Of a DNA stretch of 64,000 nucleotides, positions 24,225-35,149 are shown piece after piece. The notes beneath the pieces were generated by a model. It saw nothing but the letters and a program-made list of their open reading frames with translations, was not told the DNA's origin and did no database searches. Origin of the DNA: Loripinus fragilis (Eukaryota; Mollusca; Bivalvia; Lucinida; Lucinidae); assembly GCA_964019695.1 (NCBI GenBank), contig OZ026525.1, forward strand, positions 67,749,753-67,813,752, given 5' to 3'. Position 1 is the stretch's first letter. Each line of letters starts with the position of its first letter. The position numbers and the translations under genes are program-made.

Positions 24225-24757
24225 CCATTTCATCTTAAAACTGGGTAGGGGTAGGGTTGTTTAATTGCTTATTCCAGAAAAAATATTTAAGCTAGGGTAA
24301 CAAACTTTAATTTTTCTGTTAGCCAATTGCATAAGCTTGTCAGACATGGTTAAAAACATTTTGCAAAACACACAGAGAGATTGTGAATGTAAACGATGTT
24401 AGCCACGCTTGCAAATTTTAATGGGTTATCTGATTTATGTAACGCATATGACACCTTAGGAAGCCCCAATTTTGTTCAAATGGCTGTCATACGTAGTTAA
24501 GATATCCAGTATGCAGACTATATGAATGATTTTTAAAAATAATTTTTTTAATGTCTTTAATTTGTAGCCCAAACTTTTAATTTACTTTTTCTTAGTTTGT
24601 TAAGTAACGTATGTTACAGGCTCTTACAGACTAACGCCCCGGAGCACAGAGTGCAAACATCTCTTAAAAGACTCGGCTTTTAATTCTCTACAAGATAGGA
24701 TATGTCTGCAAAATTCCCTAGGGGGGGGGAGCAAACCCATTCTCAGCCATCCGTCTA
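24225..24757 (-). repeat. Right terminal inverted repeat of the 5-kb element
   Basis: Inverse of 19725-20260: GGGGTAGGGTTGTTTAAT, GTAACGTATGTTACAGG, ACTAACGCCCCGGAGCACAG, TATGTCTGCAAAATTCCCTA, then a G tract and the terminal GTCTA. Confidence 0.85.
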
Positions 24758-27640
24758 CTAGTGTCAATGTCTAGGACTCTAGATGTTAGTACTGACATTA
24801 ATTGGCAATGGCAGGGACTCTGGATACTTTAAATGATCTCTGTTGGCTGTCACTTAGATCCTAGATACAAGTACTGATTTCTTCTGCAATGATAGGGACT
24901 CTGGATAGTATACTGACCTCTAATGGCAAGGAAAGAGACTCTTGATAGTAATACTGATCTCTGGTGGCAGGAACAGGGACTTTGAATACTTGTTCTGACA
25001 CTAGTGACAATGACTGGGAGTCTGGATACTTTTACTGACCTCTTTTGTGAATGACTTGGACTCTGGACACTCCTTTACAACCTCTTGTGGAAATGGCTGG
25101 GACTCTTGATAGTAATACTGACCTCTAGTGGCAGTGACAGGAACTTTGAATACTAGTTCTGACATCTGGTGACAATGACTGGGACTCTGGATACTTTTAC
25201 TGGCCTCTTTTGTCTCTGACTGGGACTCTGGACACTGTTTTACGACCTCTAGTGGCAATGACTGGGATTCTGGATACTTTTACTGGCCTCTAGTGGCAGG
25301 GGTTCTGGATACTTTTACTGGTCTCAAGTGACAATTGTTGGAACTCTGGATACTTTTACTGAATAGTAGTGGCAATGACACGGACTCTGGTTACAAGTTC
25401 TGACATCGTTAGGCAATGGCTAGGACTCTGGATACAATTATTGATATGGCAATGAATGGGACTCTGAACACTTGTATTGACCTCTTGTGACAACGACAAG
25501 GATTCTGGATATTTTACTGATCTATAATGACAATGAAAGGGATTCTGGATACTTTTACTGACCTCAAGTGGCAATTATAGGTTTCTGGCAATTTGTACTG
25601 GCCTTTTACGGACCTCTAGTGGCAATGGTAGGGACTAAATATTAGAACTGATATCAAATGGCAAGAACATGAACTCTGGATACTTTAATAGCCAACAATT
25701 GGCAATGACTAGGGCTCTGGATATTTTTGCTGACCTATAGTTGCAATTGCAGGAACTCTGGATACTAGTACTGTTTTCTAGTGGCAATGAGAAGGATTTT
25801 CGATACTTTTAGTAACCTCTAGAGGCAATGACTGGGACTTTAGATACGAGTACTGGCCTATATGGGCAATTGCGTTAAGTCAGGATACTTTAATTGATCT
25901 CTAGTGGCAAGGACAGGGCCTCTGGATACTTTGACTGATATTTATTGGCAATGACGGGGACTCTGGATACTTGTACTGAACTCTAGTTGAAATTTCAAGG
26001 ACTGACCTCTAGATGCAGAATAGGGACTCTCAATACTTTTACTGACCTCTAGTGGCAATGACTGGGACCCTTGATACTGACCCTGGTCTTAAGTGGAAAT
26101 AACAGAAACTCTGGATACTTTTACAGACCTCTACTTGCATTGCCAGGGACTCTGGATATTTTAACTGACCTCCTGTAGTAATGAATGGGACTCTAAAATA
26201 AGTACTTACCTCTAGTCGCAATGTAAGGGACTCTCGATATTTTTTTTATCTCTAGTTGCAATGACAGGGTCTCTGGATATAAATTGGCTATATCTAGGAC
26301 TCTGGATACTAATACTGATCTCTAGTGATAATGACAGGGACTCTGGATACGATTACTGATACTTAGTGCCCATCACAGGGACTCTAAATACAAGTACTGA
26401 CCTCTAGTCGCAAAATATAGGCTTCTGGATGATAGTACGGACCTCTAGTGGCAATGACTGGGAATATAGATACAAGCACTGATCTCTAGTGGCAGTGACA
26501 GGAACTCTGGATTCTAGTACTGATCTCTACTGGCAATGTCTAGGACTCTGGATGCTAGTTCTGACCTCTAGTGGCAATAAGAGGGACTCAAGATACAAGT
26601 TCAAATCTAGGACTCTGGATACCATTACAGACCTCTAGTAGCCATGGCTGGGTCTATTAATATAAGTACTGACCTCTTGTAGCAGAGACATTGACTAGGA
26701 TACCAGTTCCCACCATATAGTAGAGACTGGGACTATGGATTAAAGTACTAACCTCTAGTAGCAACTACTAAGGCTCTGGATACCATCACTGGCCTCTAGT
26801 GGCAGAGTCTGGGACTATGGATGCTTGTTCTGTCCTCTAGCAATAGAGGCTGCGACTATGGATACTAGAACTGACGTCTATTAGGAGTGAATGGGAAAAT
26901 GATTATTAGTACTGATCTCTAGTAGCAGAGACTGAGACTATGGATACGAGTACTGACATCTAGTAGCAGAGACCATGACTATGGTTACTTGTGCTGACCT
27001 GTAATAGCAGTGACTCTAACTAAGGTACTAGTACTGACCTCCAGTGGCAATTACTCCAATATTGACCTCTTATGGGAGAGACAGGGCCTCTGAGTATAGT
27101 AATACTTGCTTCTGGTAGCAGAAAATGGGACTCTGGATAATTAACCTAGCCTGTAATAGCAGTGACTGGGACCTTAGATACCAATACTGGCCGGTGGTTG
27201 CAGAGTCATGGACTCTGGCCTGTGGTTGCAGAGTCATGGACTCTGGATACTAGTACTGACCTCTAGTTGCAGAGACAGGGTTACTATTATTGACCTCTGG
27301 TGACAGAGACAGGGAATCTTGATAACAGTACTCACCTCAAGTTGAAAAGATAGTGAATCTGGATAGCAGTAATGAACTCTAGTGGCGATGAGTGAGACTG
27401 TGGATAGTAATACTGACCTCTGGTTGCAGAAACAGGGACTCTGGGGTGAAGTTCTACCAGCAGATAATACAGTACTGATATTTTGTTAAAACAACAGAAA
27501 CGCTTGATTGCAGTACTGCCTCTAGCAGCGATGAATGTGGCTCTGGCAAGTAAAACTGGCCTCTGGGGGCAGAGACATTGCTTCTGCATATTAGTATTGA
27601 CCCTAAGCCTATGGATAGTAAAACTAACCTCTAGCGGCTC
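24758..27640. repeat. 41-bp satellite, right block
   Basis: Continues the same unit for about 70 copies, ending near CTAGCGGCTC. A four-unit (~164-bp) duplication is visible between about 24950-25080 and 25115-25245. Variants such as GGGACCCTTGATACTGACCC match variants in the left block, consistent with one array split by the insertion. Divergence rises towards the right end (unit lengths vary after about 26650). Confidence 0.93.
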
Positions 27641-28285
27641 TTGTTGATTTTCAGCTACCTTGAGCCTTAGGCTCATAAGTGAGATTACATAACTTGAATA
27701 CCCTTGATTTTAATTATAGACCCTCTTTGAAAAGGGGTGCATATTTATGTTGGGATGCCTGTCATTTTGTCCATCCACCTGTTCGTCATTCCATCGTATT
27801 TTTTTCAGTTTAATATCTTGAAAACAAATTGATAGAAGTTTTTATAAAACTGTGTATTACATTTTTTTGACAATATCCAGATTGATGTGTTTGTTACACA
27901 TTATTTTTTTAAAAAATGTAATAGAGTTATGTCCCTTGACTGCTGTCAGAATTTCATCTAGAATTAATTTTCCGCTCAGATTGATAGAATTTGACCAAAT
28001 TTTGTATGTCCATTGATATTGACAAGATGTAGGTTGGGATTGTTATTTGTCATTTTTCGCAAAGGATCATTGACACTTGCTATGGGTAAATGCCTATGGT
28101 TTTCAGTAAAAATAAAAGTTTGTCAATCGTCCCTTTCTTCACACTGAAGCTACCCTGACCTGAGTACTTTATGGCTGTGAAATCCGTTTTCGATATTAAA
28201 TACTTCAAAGATGTAAAATTTTGGGTAGAACAATCAGTTTTACATTATAATATATAGAAATCGGAAAACATTTTTTAAAATATCA
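27641..28285. repeat. Diverged dispersed repeat, no gene
   Basis: Phrases such as GTAATAGAGTTATGTCCCTT and GATAGAATTTGACCAAATTTTG recur at 29510-30260, marking this as the same repeat family. Confidence 0.5.
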
Positions 28286-28380
28286 TTCCCCCCCGTGTGC
28301 CAGCAAAAGCTTTTGCATGTATATGTGTTACCATATTTTACACAGTGTATGGAAGTGGCTTGCTGGCACAAGGGGGGGAA
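28286..28380. mobile_element. Short foldback element
   Basis: TTCCCCCCCGTGTGCCAGCAA opens and TTGCTGGCACAAGGGGGGGA closes a 95-bp inverted-repeat unit. No duplication was resolved. Confidence 0.7.
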
Positions 28381-28729
28381 AGATGTTCAGCAGCCCGAAA
28401 ACCCTGGGCCTAAGCCCATAAAATGTCTTTTCTACCAAATTAGAAATTAATAACAGTAATGAAGTTCTCTAGAACCAACCTCCTAAATTGTTTTGTATTC
28501 TGTGCTAGTTTAATATAAAGTACTTGAATATTAAAAGTAGAATTAGCAAGGTTTTATGCATTTTTCATATGAAAAAAATCTTACTGTTATTAAATGCCAC
28601 ATTCTTTTGCAAACGTCCTGTACTTATCTATTTGCATGCTTGGGAATTGTTCATGTTTTATTTTCGTCTGCTGACTTTCTTCAAAATTAAGTTTTTTAAA
28701 AATAAACCACCCAGGAACACCATCGGAGT

Positions 28730-28801
28730 GTCAAACAGTTTGGATCCAGATCAAGACTGACATTCTGTTGGTCTTCATCTGGGTTCAAACTGTTTGCAAA
28801 A
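28730..28801. mobile_element. Hairpin MITE, AAACAGT family
   Basis: TCAAACAGTTTGGATCCAGAT ... ATCTGGGTTCAAACTGTTTG; imperfect palindrome. Confidence 0.7.
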
Positions 28802-29509
28802 GGCTATTGACAGACGACAAAACTATCCACTGGCATGCAAAGAGTTATAACATGTAAATACTTTAGTGTTCAATATATTGTCTCGTATAGGGATATACAT
28901 GCATATGTATACCATAAATATTCGGACACTTTAAATACATTTAACATGCTATGCCCTTTAAACAAAGCAAAAGTAATATTCATAGGATCTAGTTAGAATC
29001 AGTTTTACTTTCTAATACTAAATGGGACACGTTCATTCCTTCAAAAATATTTATTTCTTTTGTTGAGCTTTCAGTTTTGTATTATTTACGGTACATGTAG
29101 TCAAAAATGTACAGGTAACTTCTAAATTATCTCCCCAAAATCATTTTATTACAAAACATATTTTGTTTTTAAAACAATTTCATCAATTATCGTGATTCGT
29201 TAATACTCTGCATATGGTATGTTCAATAGATATCACCATGCCTACCAAATAAATCAAGAAAATGTGCAGAAATCACTTTATAAAGCATTTTTTTATTTTC
29301 ATGAAATTTCAGACCCCCTCCCCTTTCTACCCGCCATAACTCTCAAGTACGTAGAAATTTTGAAAATATTTTGCAAGCTGGCTCTTGCCATTAGATTCAC
29401 CTATTGCAATGATACTACATGCATCACACTAGAAGCTCAAAAGCAGCGTTCTGGGAATCAGAAAAATAGGCGTATAAGGCCCAAACCGTCAATGATCCTT
29501 TGTAACGGA
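28802..29509. other. No assigned gene
   Basis: AT-rich. A 102-codon plus-strand frame (29219-29527) runs into the repeat at 29500 and is unrecognised. Confidence 0.4.
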
Positions 29510-30260
29510 GTTATGGCCCTTGGTTGACTTCACCGTTTCGTTTTCGCTCAATATCATAAGAAGAAATTGATAGAATTTTAACAAATTTGGTATTGGCAAT
29601 GAAATTGGCATGATCTAGATGTAGCTTGTTATACATCATGATTTTCTCTAATTTGTAACAGAGTTATGTCCCTTAATTGATGTCAGATTTTTGTTTCCGC
29701 TCAATATTGTAAGAACTCATACTTTTTTATTAGATAGAATTTTACCAGATTTTGCGAATGAATTGAAATTGACAAGATCTAGGTTGAGATTATCATATTT
29801 CGCAAATTTGTAACGGAGTTATGACCCTTGCTAATGTTAGACTTTTGTTTCCTCTCAATACATTGAGAGCAAATTGGAATTACACCAAATTGTTATATAT
29901 ACATTTACTCGTACATTGACAATCTCTAGATTGGGTTTTTTACCTGCCATTTTTGCAAATTTAAAACAGTTATGGCCCATAACTGAAGTCTTAGTTTCGT
30001 TTCTGCTCAATATATACAGAAAACATGGGCAGAACTTTACATATGCTTTGATACAGACAAGCTGTGATGTTACCTGTCAGTTTTTTCCAGCTTGTAGCTT
30101 AAGGCCCTTGAGTGAATTCAGAATTCCGGTTCAACTCGATATCGTGAGAACAAATGGATGGAACTTCACCCAATTTTATATATGTATTTTACTGGTCCGT
30201 TTTCGTAAATTTGTAACAGAGTTATGGGCCTTGATTGATATATCAATTGATAAGCGTTTC
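29510..30260. repeat. Diverged ~170-bp tandem repeat
   Basis: GTAAC.GAGTTATG.CCCTT followed by a 'tttccgctcaatat.gt.agaacaaattgatagaattt.accaaattt' sentence recurs at about 29505, 29655, 29815, 29965 and 30205. Units are diverged; no gene is present. Confidence 0.7.
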
Positions 30261-30850
30261 TGCTTTTCATTTTGTTTACACTATAATATCACTTTCACAT
30301 AGCGAATACTCTAATGATCTTATAATGGCACAACTCTTGCAGCAGGAAACCTGATTTCGGGGTTTCAGCCCAGGTAAAGTTCAAACCAGACTGCTTGTCT
30401 ACGTCTTGAGGTTTCGTATATAGGAATCGCCGGTACAACACCATCTAAACGTGATCAGACCGTGCGGTTGCCCAGTCTTTTTGTTCGGATGCTTCACTAG
30501 ATGCTCATTGTCAGTTTGTTGGTTATATCATGCTGTGGTCAATTAGTAAATTAATGTGAAAAAATAATCTCATGCACACATACCTACTTAAACATTTCTG
30601 CGCAATTTTAGATGCCAGTAGTCTAGCTCCCAGACCTTGATGTTTTTTTTGTCAATTTTACTTTACTTTTCATACAGTATTATTTGATCTCATATTGCTT
30701 GTATCATTCTCTTCTCTTTTACATCTGATATCTTCACCTAGTCACAAATATTGCTATCATAGAGGAAAGAAGGAGAATAAAGATATTTTTAATTTAAAAT
30801 GAAATTGTCATGTATTGAAAAGAATATGATATCAGGCTAGTGGCTAGTCT
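30261..30850. other. No recognisable gene
   Basis: AT-rich; a CTGATTTCGGGGTTTCAGCC palindrome fragment lies near 30351. No exon is supported. Confidence 0.45.
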
Positions 30851-31041
30851 AAGATGCCAGGACCATTTTAGATGCAGGACCACTTTAGATGATGCATAGG
30901 AATATAATGGGGATCATTTTAGAGTCTGCTTAGCGTGCCATAATAGATACCAGCCGGGACCAATTTAGAGGCAATTTGGGACCAAAATAGATGCCAGGAC
31001 CATTTTAGATGCAGGACCACTTTAGATGATGCACAAACGTG
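30851..31041 (-). repeat. Dispersed repeat, inverted partner of 13008-13150
   Basis: Reverse complement of the 13-kb copy, with an internal duplication: GATGCCAGGACCATTTTAGA and ATGCAGGACCACTTTAGATG each occur twice (near 30853 and 30992). Confidence 0.8.
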
Positions 31042-31687
31042 CCAAATGAGGAGTAGACAAATAATAGGCTTTTTTTGCACACGGACATCAACTCAAACAA
31101 TACGCGGTCTACGCACACGGACCTAAATTAAACAATGAAGCAGGTATGGCACTCCATGCCTGTTTTTATTTCAGAGGTAAAAAAAGAAAATAGCACAAAA
31201 AAGAAAAACGAGCACGGTGACATATGCTTTTTAATTAATTATAAGTTTCTATGCAAAATTTCCTTCATATTAATAAGTTTTTTGTTTCTGTAGTTACATT
31301 GTGTGACATTTTTTATTCTAGATTTAAACGATTTTTTGGCCTTAATGTTTTTTTACAAAATGGATTTTTGCTTAAAAAATCAGCGACGTGCATTTTTTTC
31401 GCTGTTTTTTGTATTCTTTTATTAGCCAATAGCATGTAGCGTATTCCCAGGAAAAAATATGGCATTTCTCACTTTCAACTCTTTTAAAATATGAGAAATT
31501 GATATTTTGAAAAACTCATATTTTACGATTTTTAAAGTTTAAAAACTTTTTAAAAAGCACGGTAAGGTCCTGTTATTTTTGTCAAAATAGATGAGTTTTG
31601 AGCTATTTTTTAACATGTCAAAAGATGGTAACTTTTTGGACATATGCTGGTGAGTCCGTTACTACCTTAAACCAACAATCAAAAATA
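31042..31687. other. No recognisable gene
   Basis: Poly-T/A-rich sequence. The 62-codon frame at 31251-31439 is composed mainly of Phe and Leu from T-runs and is not called. Confidence 0.45.
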
Positions 31688-31716
31688 ATAGCTCAAACTG
31701 TTTCAAAAAACATCTA

Positions 31717-31907
31717 GGGTAAAGTCGGGTATATTTGGACAGACAGTTAAATTAGGACAGCGACCTTGTTTGTTTCATATTTCAAATATTGGAATAAAAA
31801 CTAAGCAAACAGTGAAAATCCTGATGAGACGGCTCATATCTGGATTTACACTGTTTGCAAATGTGTGTCCGAATTTACCTGGTGTCCCAATTTACCCGAC
31901 TTTTCCC
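31717..31907. mobile_element. 191-bp MITE with a nested hairpin MITE
   Basis: GGGTAAAGTCGGGTA...TTTGGACA opens and GTGTCCCAATTTACCCGACT...TTCCC closes it. TA flanks both ends (31715-31716, 31908-31909). A GCAAACAGTG-type hairpin (31803-31860) is inserted in it. Outside, a ~28-bp phrase beginning AGCTCAAACTGTTT is present on both sides (31690 and 31913), longer than a normal target duplication. Confidence 0.65.
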
Positions 31908-31939
31908 TATAGTAGCTCAAACTGTTTAAAAAACGTCTA

Positions 31940-32290
31940 ATCATTAACATTTCACGTGTAAAACTAACAAGGAAATGCACATAGGCTGTTACAGGTGTGT
32001 CACAAATTCCTTCAGCAAATATGACATATAGGATAGAGATTTGAAAACCTGAATATACATGGAAGTTGAATAAAAGTCCAAATTTGCATGCATTATGTGA
32101 CAGACCATTCGCCAACAACAGTTGTAGGATAAACTTACATTAAATATAACAATACAGTCTCAAAGATAGTGTACTGAACCATTGTTTTTTTAACAAAAAT
32201 CACAGATATGCAGAGAAATTATGGAGACATGATTATTTAATCTTTACGTCAGTTTTGAAAGCTCAGCCTCGACAACGTATTTCCAATGTA
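31940..32290. other. No recognisable gene
   Basis: Unique AT-rich sequence. The 90-codon minus-strand frame (31846-32118) starts in the MITE and is not supported. Confidence 0.4.
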
Positions 32291-32472
32291 TACGGGACTC
32301 AGACTCGGGACCGAGAGGCCGTGGGTTCGAGCCTCACCGGCGTCACTGCATTGTGTCCTTGAGCAAGACACTTAAAATAGCTTAGTACATGTACTGCTTC
32401 AACTCAGGAAGACCCGTTCCTATATAACTGAAAGATTGTTGATGGGATGTAAAGAAACAAATCAAACAAACA
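32291..32472 (+). mobile_element. tRNA-derived SINE, family 1, plus copy
   Basis: Box B-like GGGTTCGAGCCTCACCGG, body CACTGCATTGTGTCCTTGAG, AGTACTGGTT-like segment, tail TGATGGGATGTAAAG...AAATCAAACAAAC. The 5' box A region is truncated or diverged. Confidence 0.8.
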
Positions 32473-33055
32473 TTTACCTGTATATACCAGTTACCTGTCC
32501 GTGTATACTGGGTCCGGGTATTACTCAATTGTGAACTAACCAACAAATAAAGGAGCTAAAGTGAACTAGCCTAGTTCATGCACATGTTTTTCCATTTCTT
32601 TTTTAAACTTTATTTTTTTTAATGTAAAAAATAAAGAAATAGATTCATTTTCTATACGATTATGATGATTTTGACAGATCCTGTATCAAAGACCTCTAAA
32701 GAGTCTTGATTGTTGACAAAATGATAGTTCGGTTTAGAAGCACAGACTTGTGGTATAACTTTCGCTATACTTGGTTAGAACATTTTAGCAAGAACATGCA
32801 GCTTTAGGCTCTTAATGTGGTTAGTTCACATGGTTTGTATTTCCCTCCACATGTACTTGAATGACACCTTGACTAGACCATTTGAAAGCTACAAATAAGA
32901 GCTATCGATTCCTGATCTTTGCCCCCTTTCTTACTTTGCAGGGGAGATAATCAAATTTCCAAAAAATGTGGGTTAGTTCACTATAGCATCACATCACCTA
33001 ACTAACCAAAATTACAATCGATTTTATTGATTAATGAATATTTCATTGGCAATAC
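32473..33055. other. No recognisable gene
   Basis: Contains four scattered GTTAGTTCAC/GTGAACTA phrases, possibly a worn palindromic repeat. No exon seen. Confidence 0.4.
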
Positions 33056-33244
33056 TTAATTGGCTAGAGTTTTGCCAACTGAACAATAAGTGTTTTTGCT
33101 GAGTATACTTAGACTAATAACTTCCAACACCTCATTTATTTTTGATAGAGGGAGTTCATATTTAGCACAATACTTGCTTACATGGGATTCCAAAATCCTG
33201 AACTTTCGAAGCTCCAATCCTAAAACTTGTAGTATGCCCACCAA
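33056..33244 (-). CDS. Candidate ORF fragment, unknown
   Basis: A 62-codon frame with a charged, helix-forming composition (for example LELRKFRILESHVSKYC, then KINEVLEVISLSIL). An overlapping frame begins after a splice-like acceptor (TTTATTTTCAG near 33277) and ends at a strong donor (CCAT|gtaagc near 33181), so two readings compete. The acceptor lies in a dispersed repeat shared with 36825-36930. It may be a transposon relic or chance. Confidence 0.22.
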   Translation of the reverse strand: MVGILQVLGLELRKFRILESHVSKYCAKYELPLSKINEVLEVISLSILSKNTYCSVGKTLAN

Positions 33245-33284
33245 ATACTAGCGATTTCAAGTTTAAATGGACAGACTGAAAATA

Positions 33285-33395
33285 AATCAGAAAAGCTATT
33301 ATAATCTCCCTAATTCAGCATTTTGAGGCTGACTTTCTGTGGAAAGTCAGCCTCAAAATCCTGAATTCAGGAATATTCCTGAACACTTTCACCCA
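33285..33395 (+). repeat. Dispersed repeat with hairpin, partner 36825-36930
   Basis: AATCAGAAAAGC..TA.TAATCT and ACTTTCACCCATG match the 36.8-kb copy. At 33312-33366 it carries a near-perfect hairpin (TTTGAGGCTGACTTTC/GAAAGTCAGCCTCAAA) that the partner lacks on one arm. Confidence 0.65.
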
Positions 33396-33561
33396 TGTGC
33401 TTATGGTACGTAGATGACAGTGAAGGTTTCAGATCACCTCTGTGACCTTGCTGGCAATGGCCATCATCAAATAATTACTGGTCAAATATACTTATCCCAA
33501 GTTGAAATTTTCCCATAGACTTAAGGCAAAAACTTTCCAGTCTTTTTCGTCTAAAGATAAG

Positions 33562-34301
33562 CACTACTAAGCCAATTTCGCCACACGTCATTCTAATATA
33601 ATTGCCTTTATATACTATTCTCATATGAGTCTTATATAATTCTCATATGTAAACCTGAATATATGATTTTCATATGTGCAGTTTCATATGAATTTTATAT
33701 AAAACGATTTATATGATATTTTTATGTTCACAAAATCATATAATTTTTTTATGTAATTAATATCATATGAAACCCATGTAAGTTTTATATGATCATTATA
33801 TGTGTACTATTTCATAGAATTATGACATAAATTAATTTATATGAATTGTTGATAAAAATAAGATCATATAAGTTTTATATGTAAATTAATATATCTGATA
33901 ATCATGTGTGGTGATTAAGTTTTGTAACATTTTTATAATTTTCAAATACAGTGCTTTACACATCGTCCTCATGTGACTGCCTTTTTATTTAAATTTTATA
34001 TACTGCCTTTTTATATAATTTTTATATAAAGGCACTCATATGATATTTATATAAAAGGGCAATCATATGATTTTCATATAATTATCATATGATTATTATG
34101 TAAAAATGCTTATCAATATCATATGATTATTATATGTATTTCAGTTTACGTAAAAATCATATCATTCTAATATGAAAATTATATAATCTGTTTTATATGA
34201 TCCACAAGCGGCTGCCTTTTTTAACAAGTATTATATAAAAGTTTTTATATTTGAATCATATGATTATTATATGATTTTTACGTGTGGCGAAATTTGTAGT
34301 G
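33562..34301. mobile_element. 740-bp element of AT palindromes with inverted ends
   Basis: The left end reads CACTAC...AATTTCGCCACACGT and the right end is its inverse, ACGTGTGGCGAAATTTGTAGTG. The interior is almost wholly made of degenerate palindromes such as TCATATGATTATTATATGA, TTTATATAAA and TCATATGA. The terminal CACTAC recalls CACTA transposons, which make 3-bp duplications, but the flanks (AAG and TAC) do not match. It could be non-autonomous and highly decayed, or a cruciform-forming repeat. Confidence 0.7.
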
Positions 34302-34523
34302 TACCTGAACATTTTTGCAATGACGGTTTTCATATATGATTTTCTTCAAAAGAACAATACATTTGTAAATTTTTTAGCATATTGATACTTCTGTGACAGC
34401 CTAATTTTAGTGATCAATTTAAAAGACTATTAAACGTTATAAAAGAGTGGGATACAAATGGATATCATGCGGCAAGTTGTGGACCCAATCACGGTTGATA
34501 ACTATGGTTTCCTCTTTAATTGC

Positions 34524-34624
34524 ACGACAGTGGGTCAGGCCTCAGACTAAATGACGGCCCTTGTTGTGAAGCTTCAATCCGTTGGTGCCTGATGTTTGTC
34601 GTTGGCTCGGCCCACCGTAGCTCA
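34524..34624 (+). repeat. Short foldback repeat, copy 2
   Basis: GACAGTGGGTCAGGCCTCAG...TTGGCTCGGCCCACCGTAGC matches 2281-2395 with a shorter middle. Confidence 0.65.
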
Positions 34625-35140
34625 ACTTGAAGTCTTCTTTAGCTCTGACTATCTGTGAGTCATGAGCCATTTGCTTTGTATCATCATAGTGTGTTAATTT
34701 GATTTGATTGTTTGATCGTTTCTCTGTGATGACACCTTGTATTAGTTAGGAAGTCTCCATGCGAGCTAAACAATTTTGTGTTTCAACAACAAAAGAATCT
34801 AGGGCGAAGATTTGGCGCTAGTAAAATGAATTTAAGCCCCCCCCCCCCCCCCCCCAGTGGCTTGGGCTGCTGTATGTTCTGGGGTTGTGGTTCTGTTGTT
34901 GTTGATCTATTGTATAATGTACTTCTCATTGTTTGTGGGAGTTCTGTACTTGTTTTTGTTTTGTTATGCATTACTTTGTGTCCTTTCTAGTTTTGCTATT
35001 ATCTTGAAAAGGAAGAGAAAGCTGCGTTGCTTTGCTATTATTGTCTTACAGATGTATTGGTGCTATAAACGTTCTGTGGCTCTTCCTCATGGTGCCGTGG
35101 CTTGGTCTGTGGCGTGTAATTGTGGTATTTCCTGATCATA
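34625..35140 (+). repeat. Dispersed ~500-bp repeat with hydrophobic ORF, copy 2
   Basis: Matches 6865-7385 from CTTTAGCT.TGACTATCTGTG to GTGGTATTTCCT.ATCATACT. The frame at 34857-35135 (92 codons) contains a long hydrophobic run (VVVLLLLIYCIMYFSLFVG) then a basic patch (KRKRKLR), resembling a membrane segment. A C tract near 34838-34855 separates it from the upstream part. Family unknown. Confidence 0.75.
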
Positions 35141-35149
35141 CTCACTTAC

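Larger units (their letters stand above)
19725..24757. mobile_element. 5033-bp foldback transposon-like element in the satellite
   Basis: It interrupts one 41-bp unit. The left flank ends ...GAACTCTA and the right flank resumes CTAGTGTCAATG, so CTA (19722-19724, 24758-24760) is a 3-bp duplication and the interrupted unit rejoins. The termini read TAGAC...GGTCCTGCTCC and, inverted, TAGAC...GGGTTTGCTCC, in register without gaps, followed by a C tract and TAGGGAATTTTGCAGACATA. Inverted similarity continues about 530 bp. Inside are extra copies of the ends and a decayed reading frame. The 3-bp duplication is known for PIF/Harbinger and CACTA elements, but TAGAC ends fit neither. The superfamily is left open. 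Confidence 0.85.

Noticed and set aside
25001..27676. Minus-strand open frames in the satellite (25001-25258, 25356-25574, 26039-26221, 27332-27676)
   Set aside because: They are translations of the 41-bp unit. The frame rotates every unit, so no stable protein repeat is maintained.
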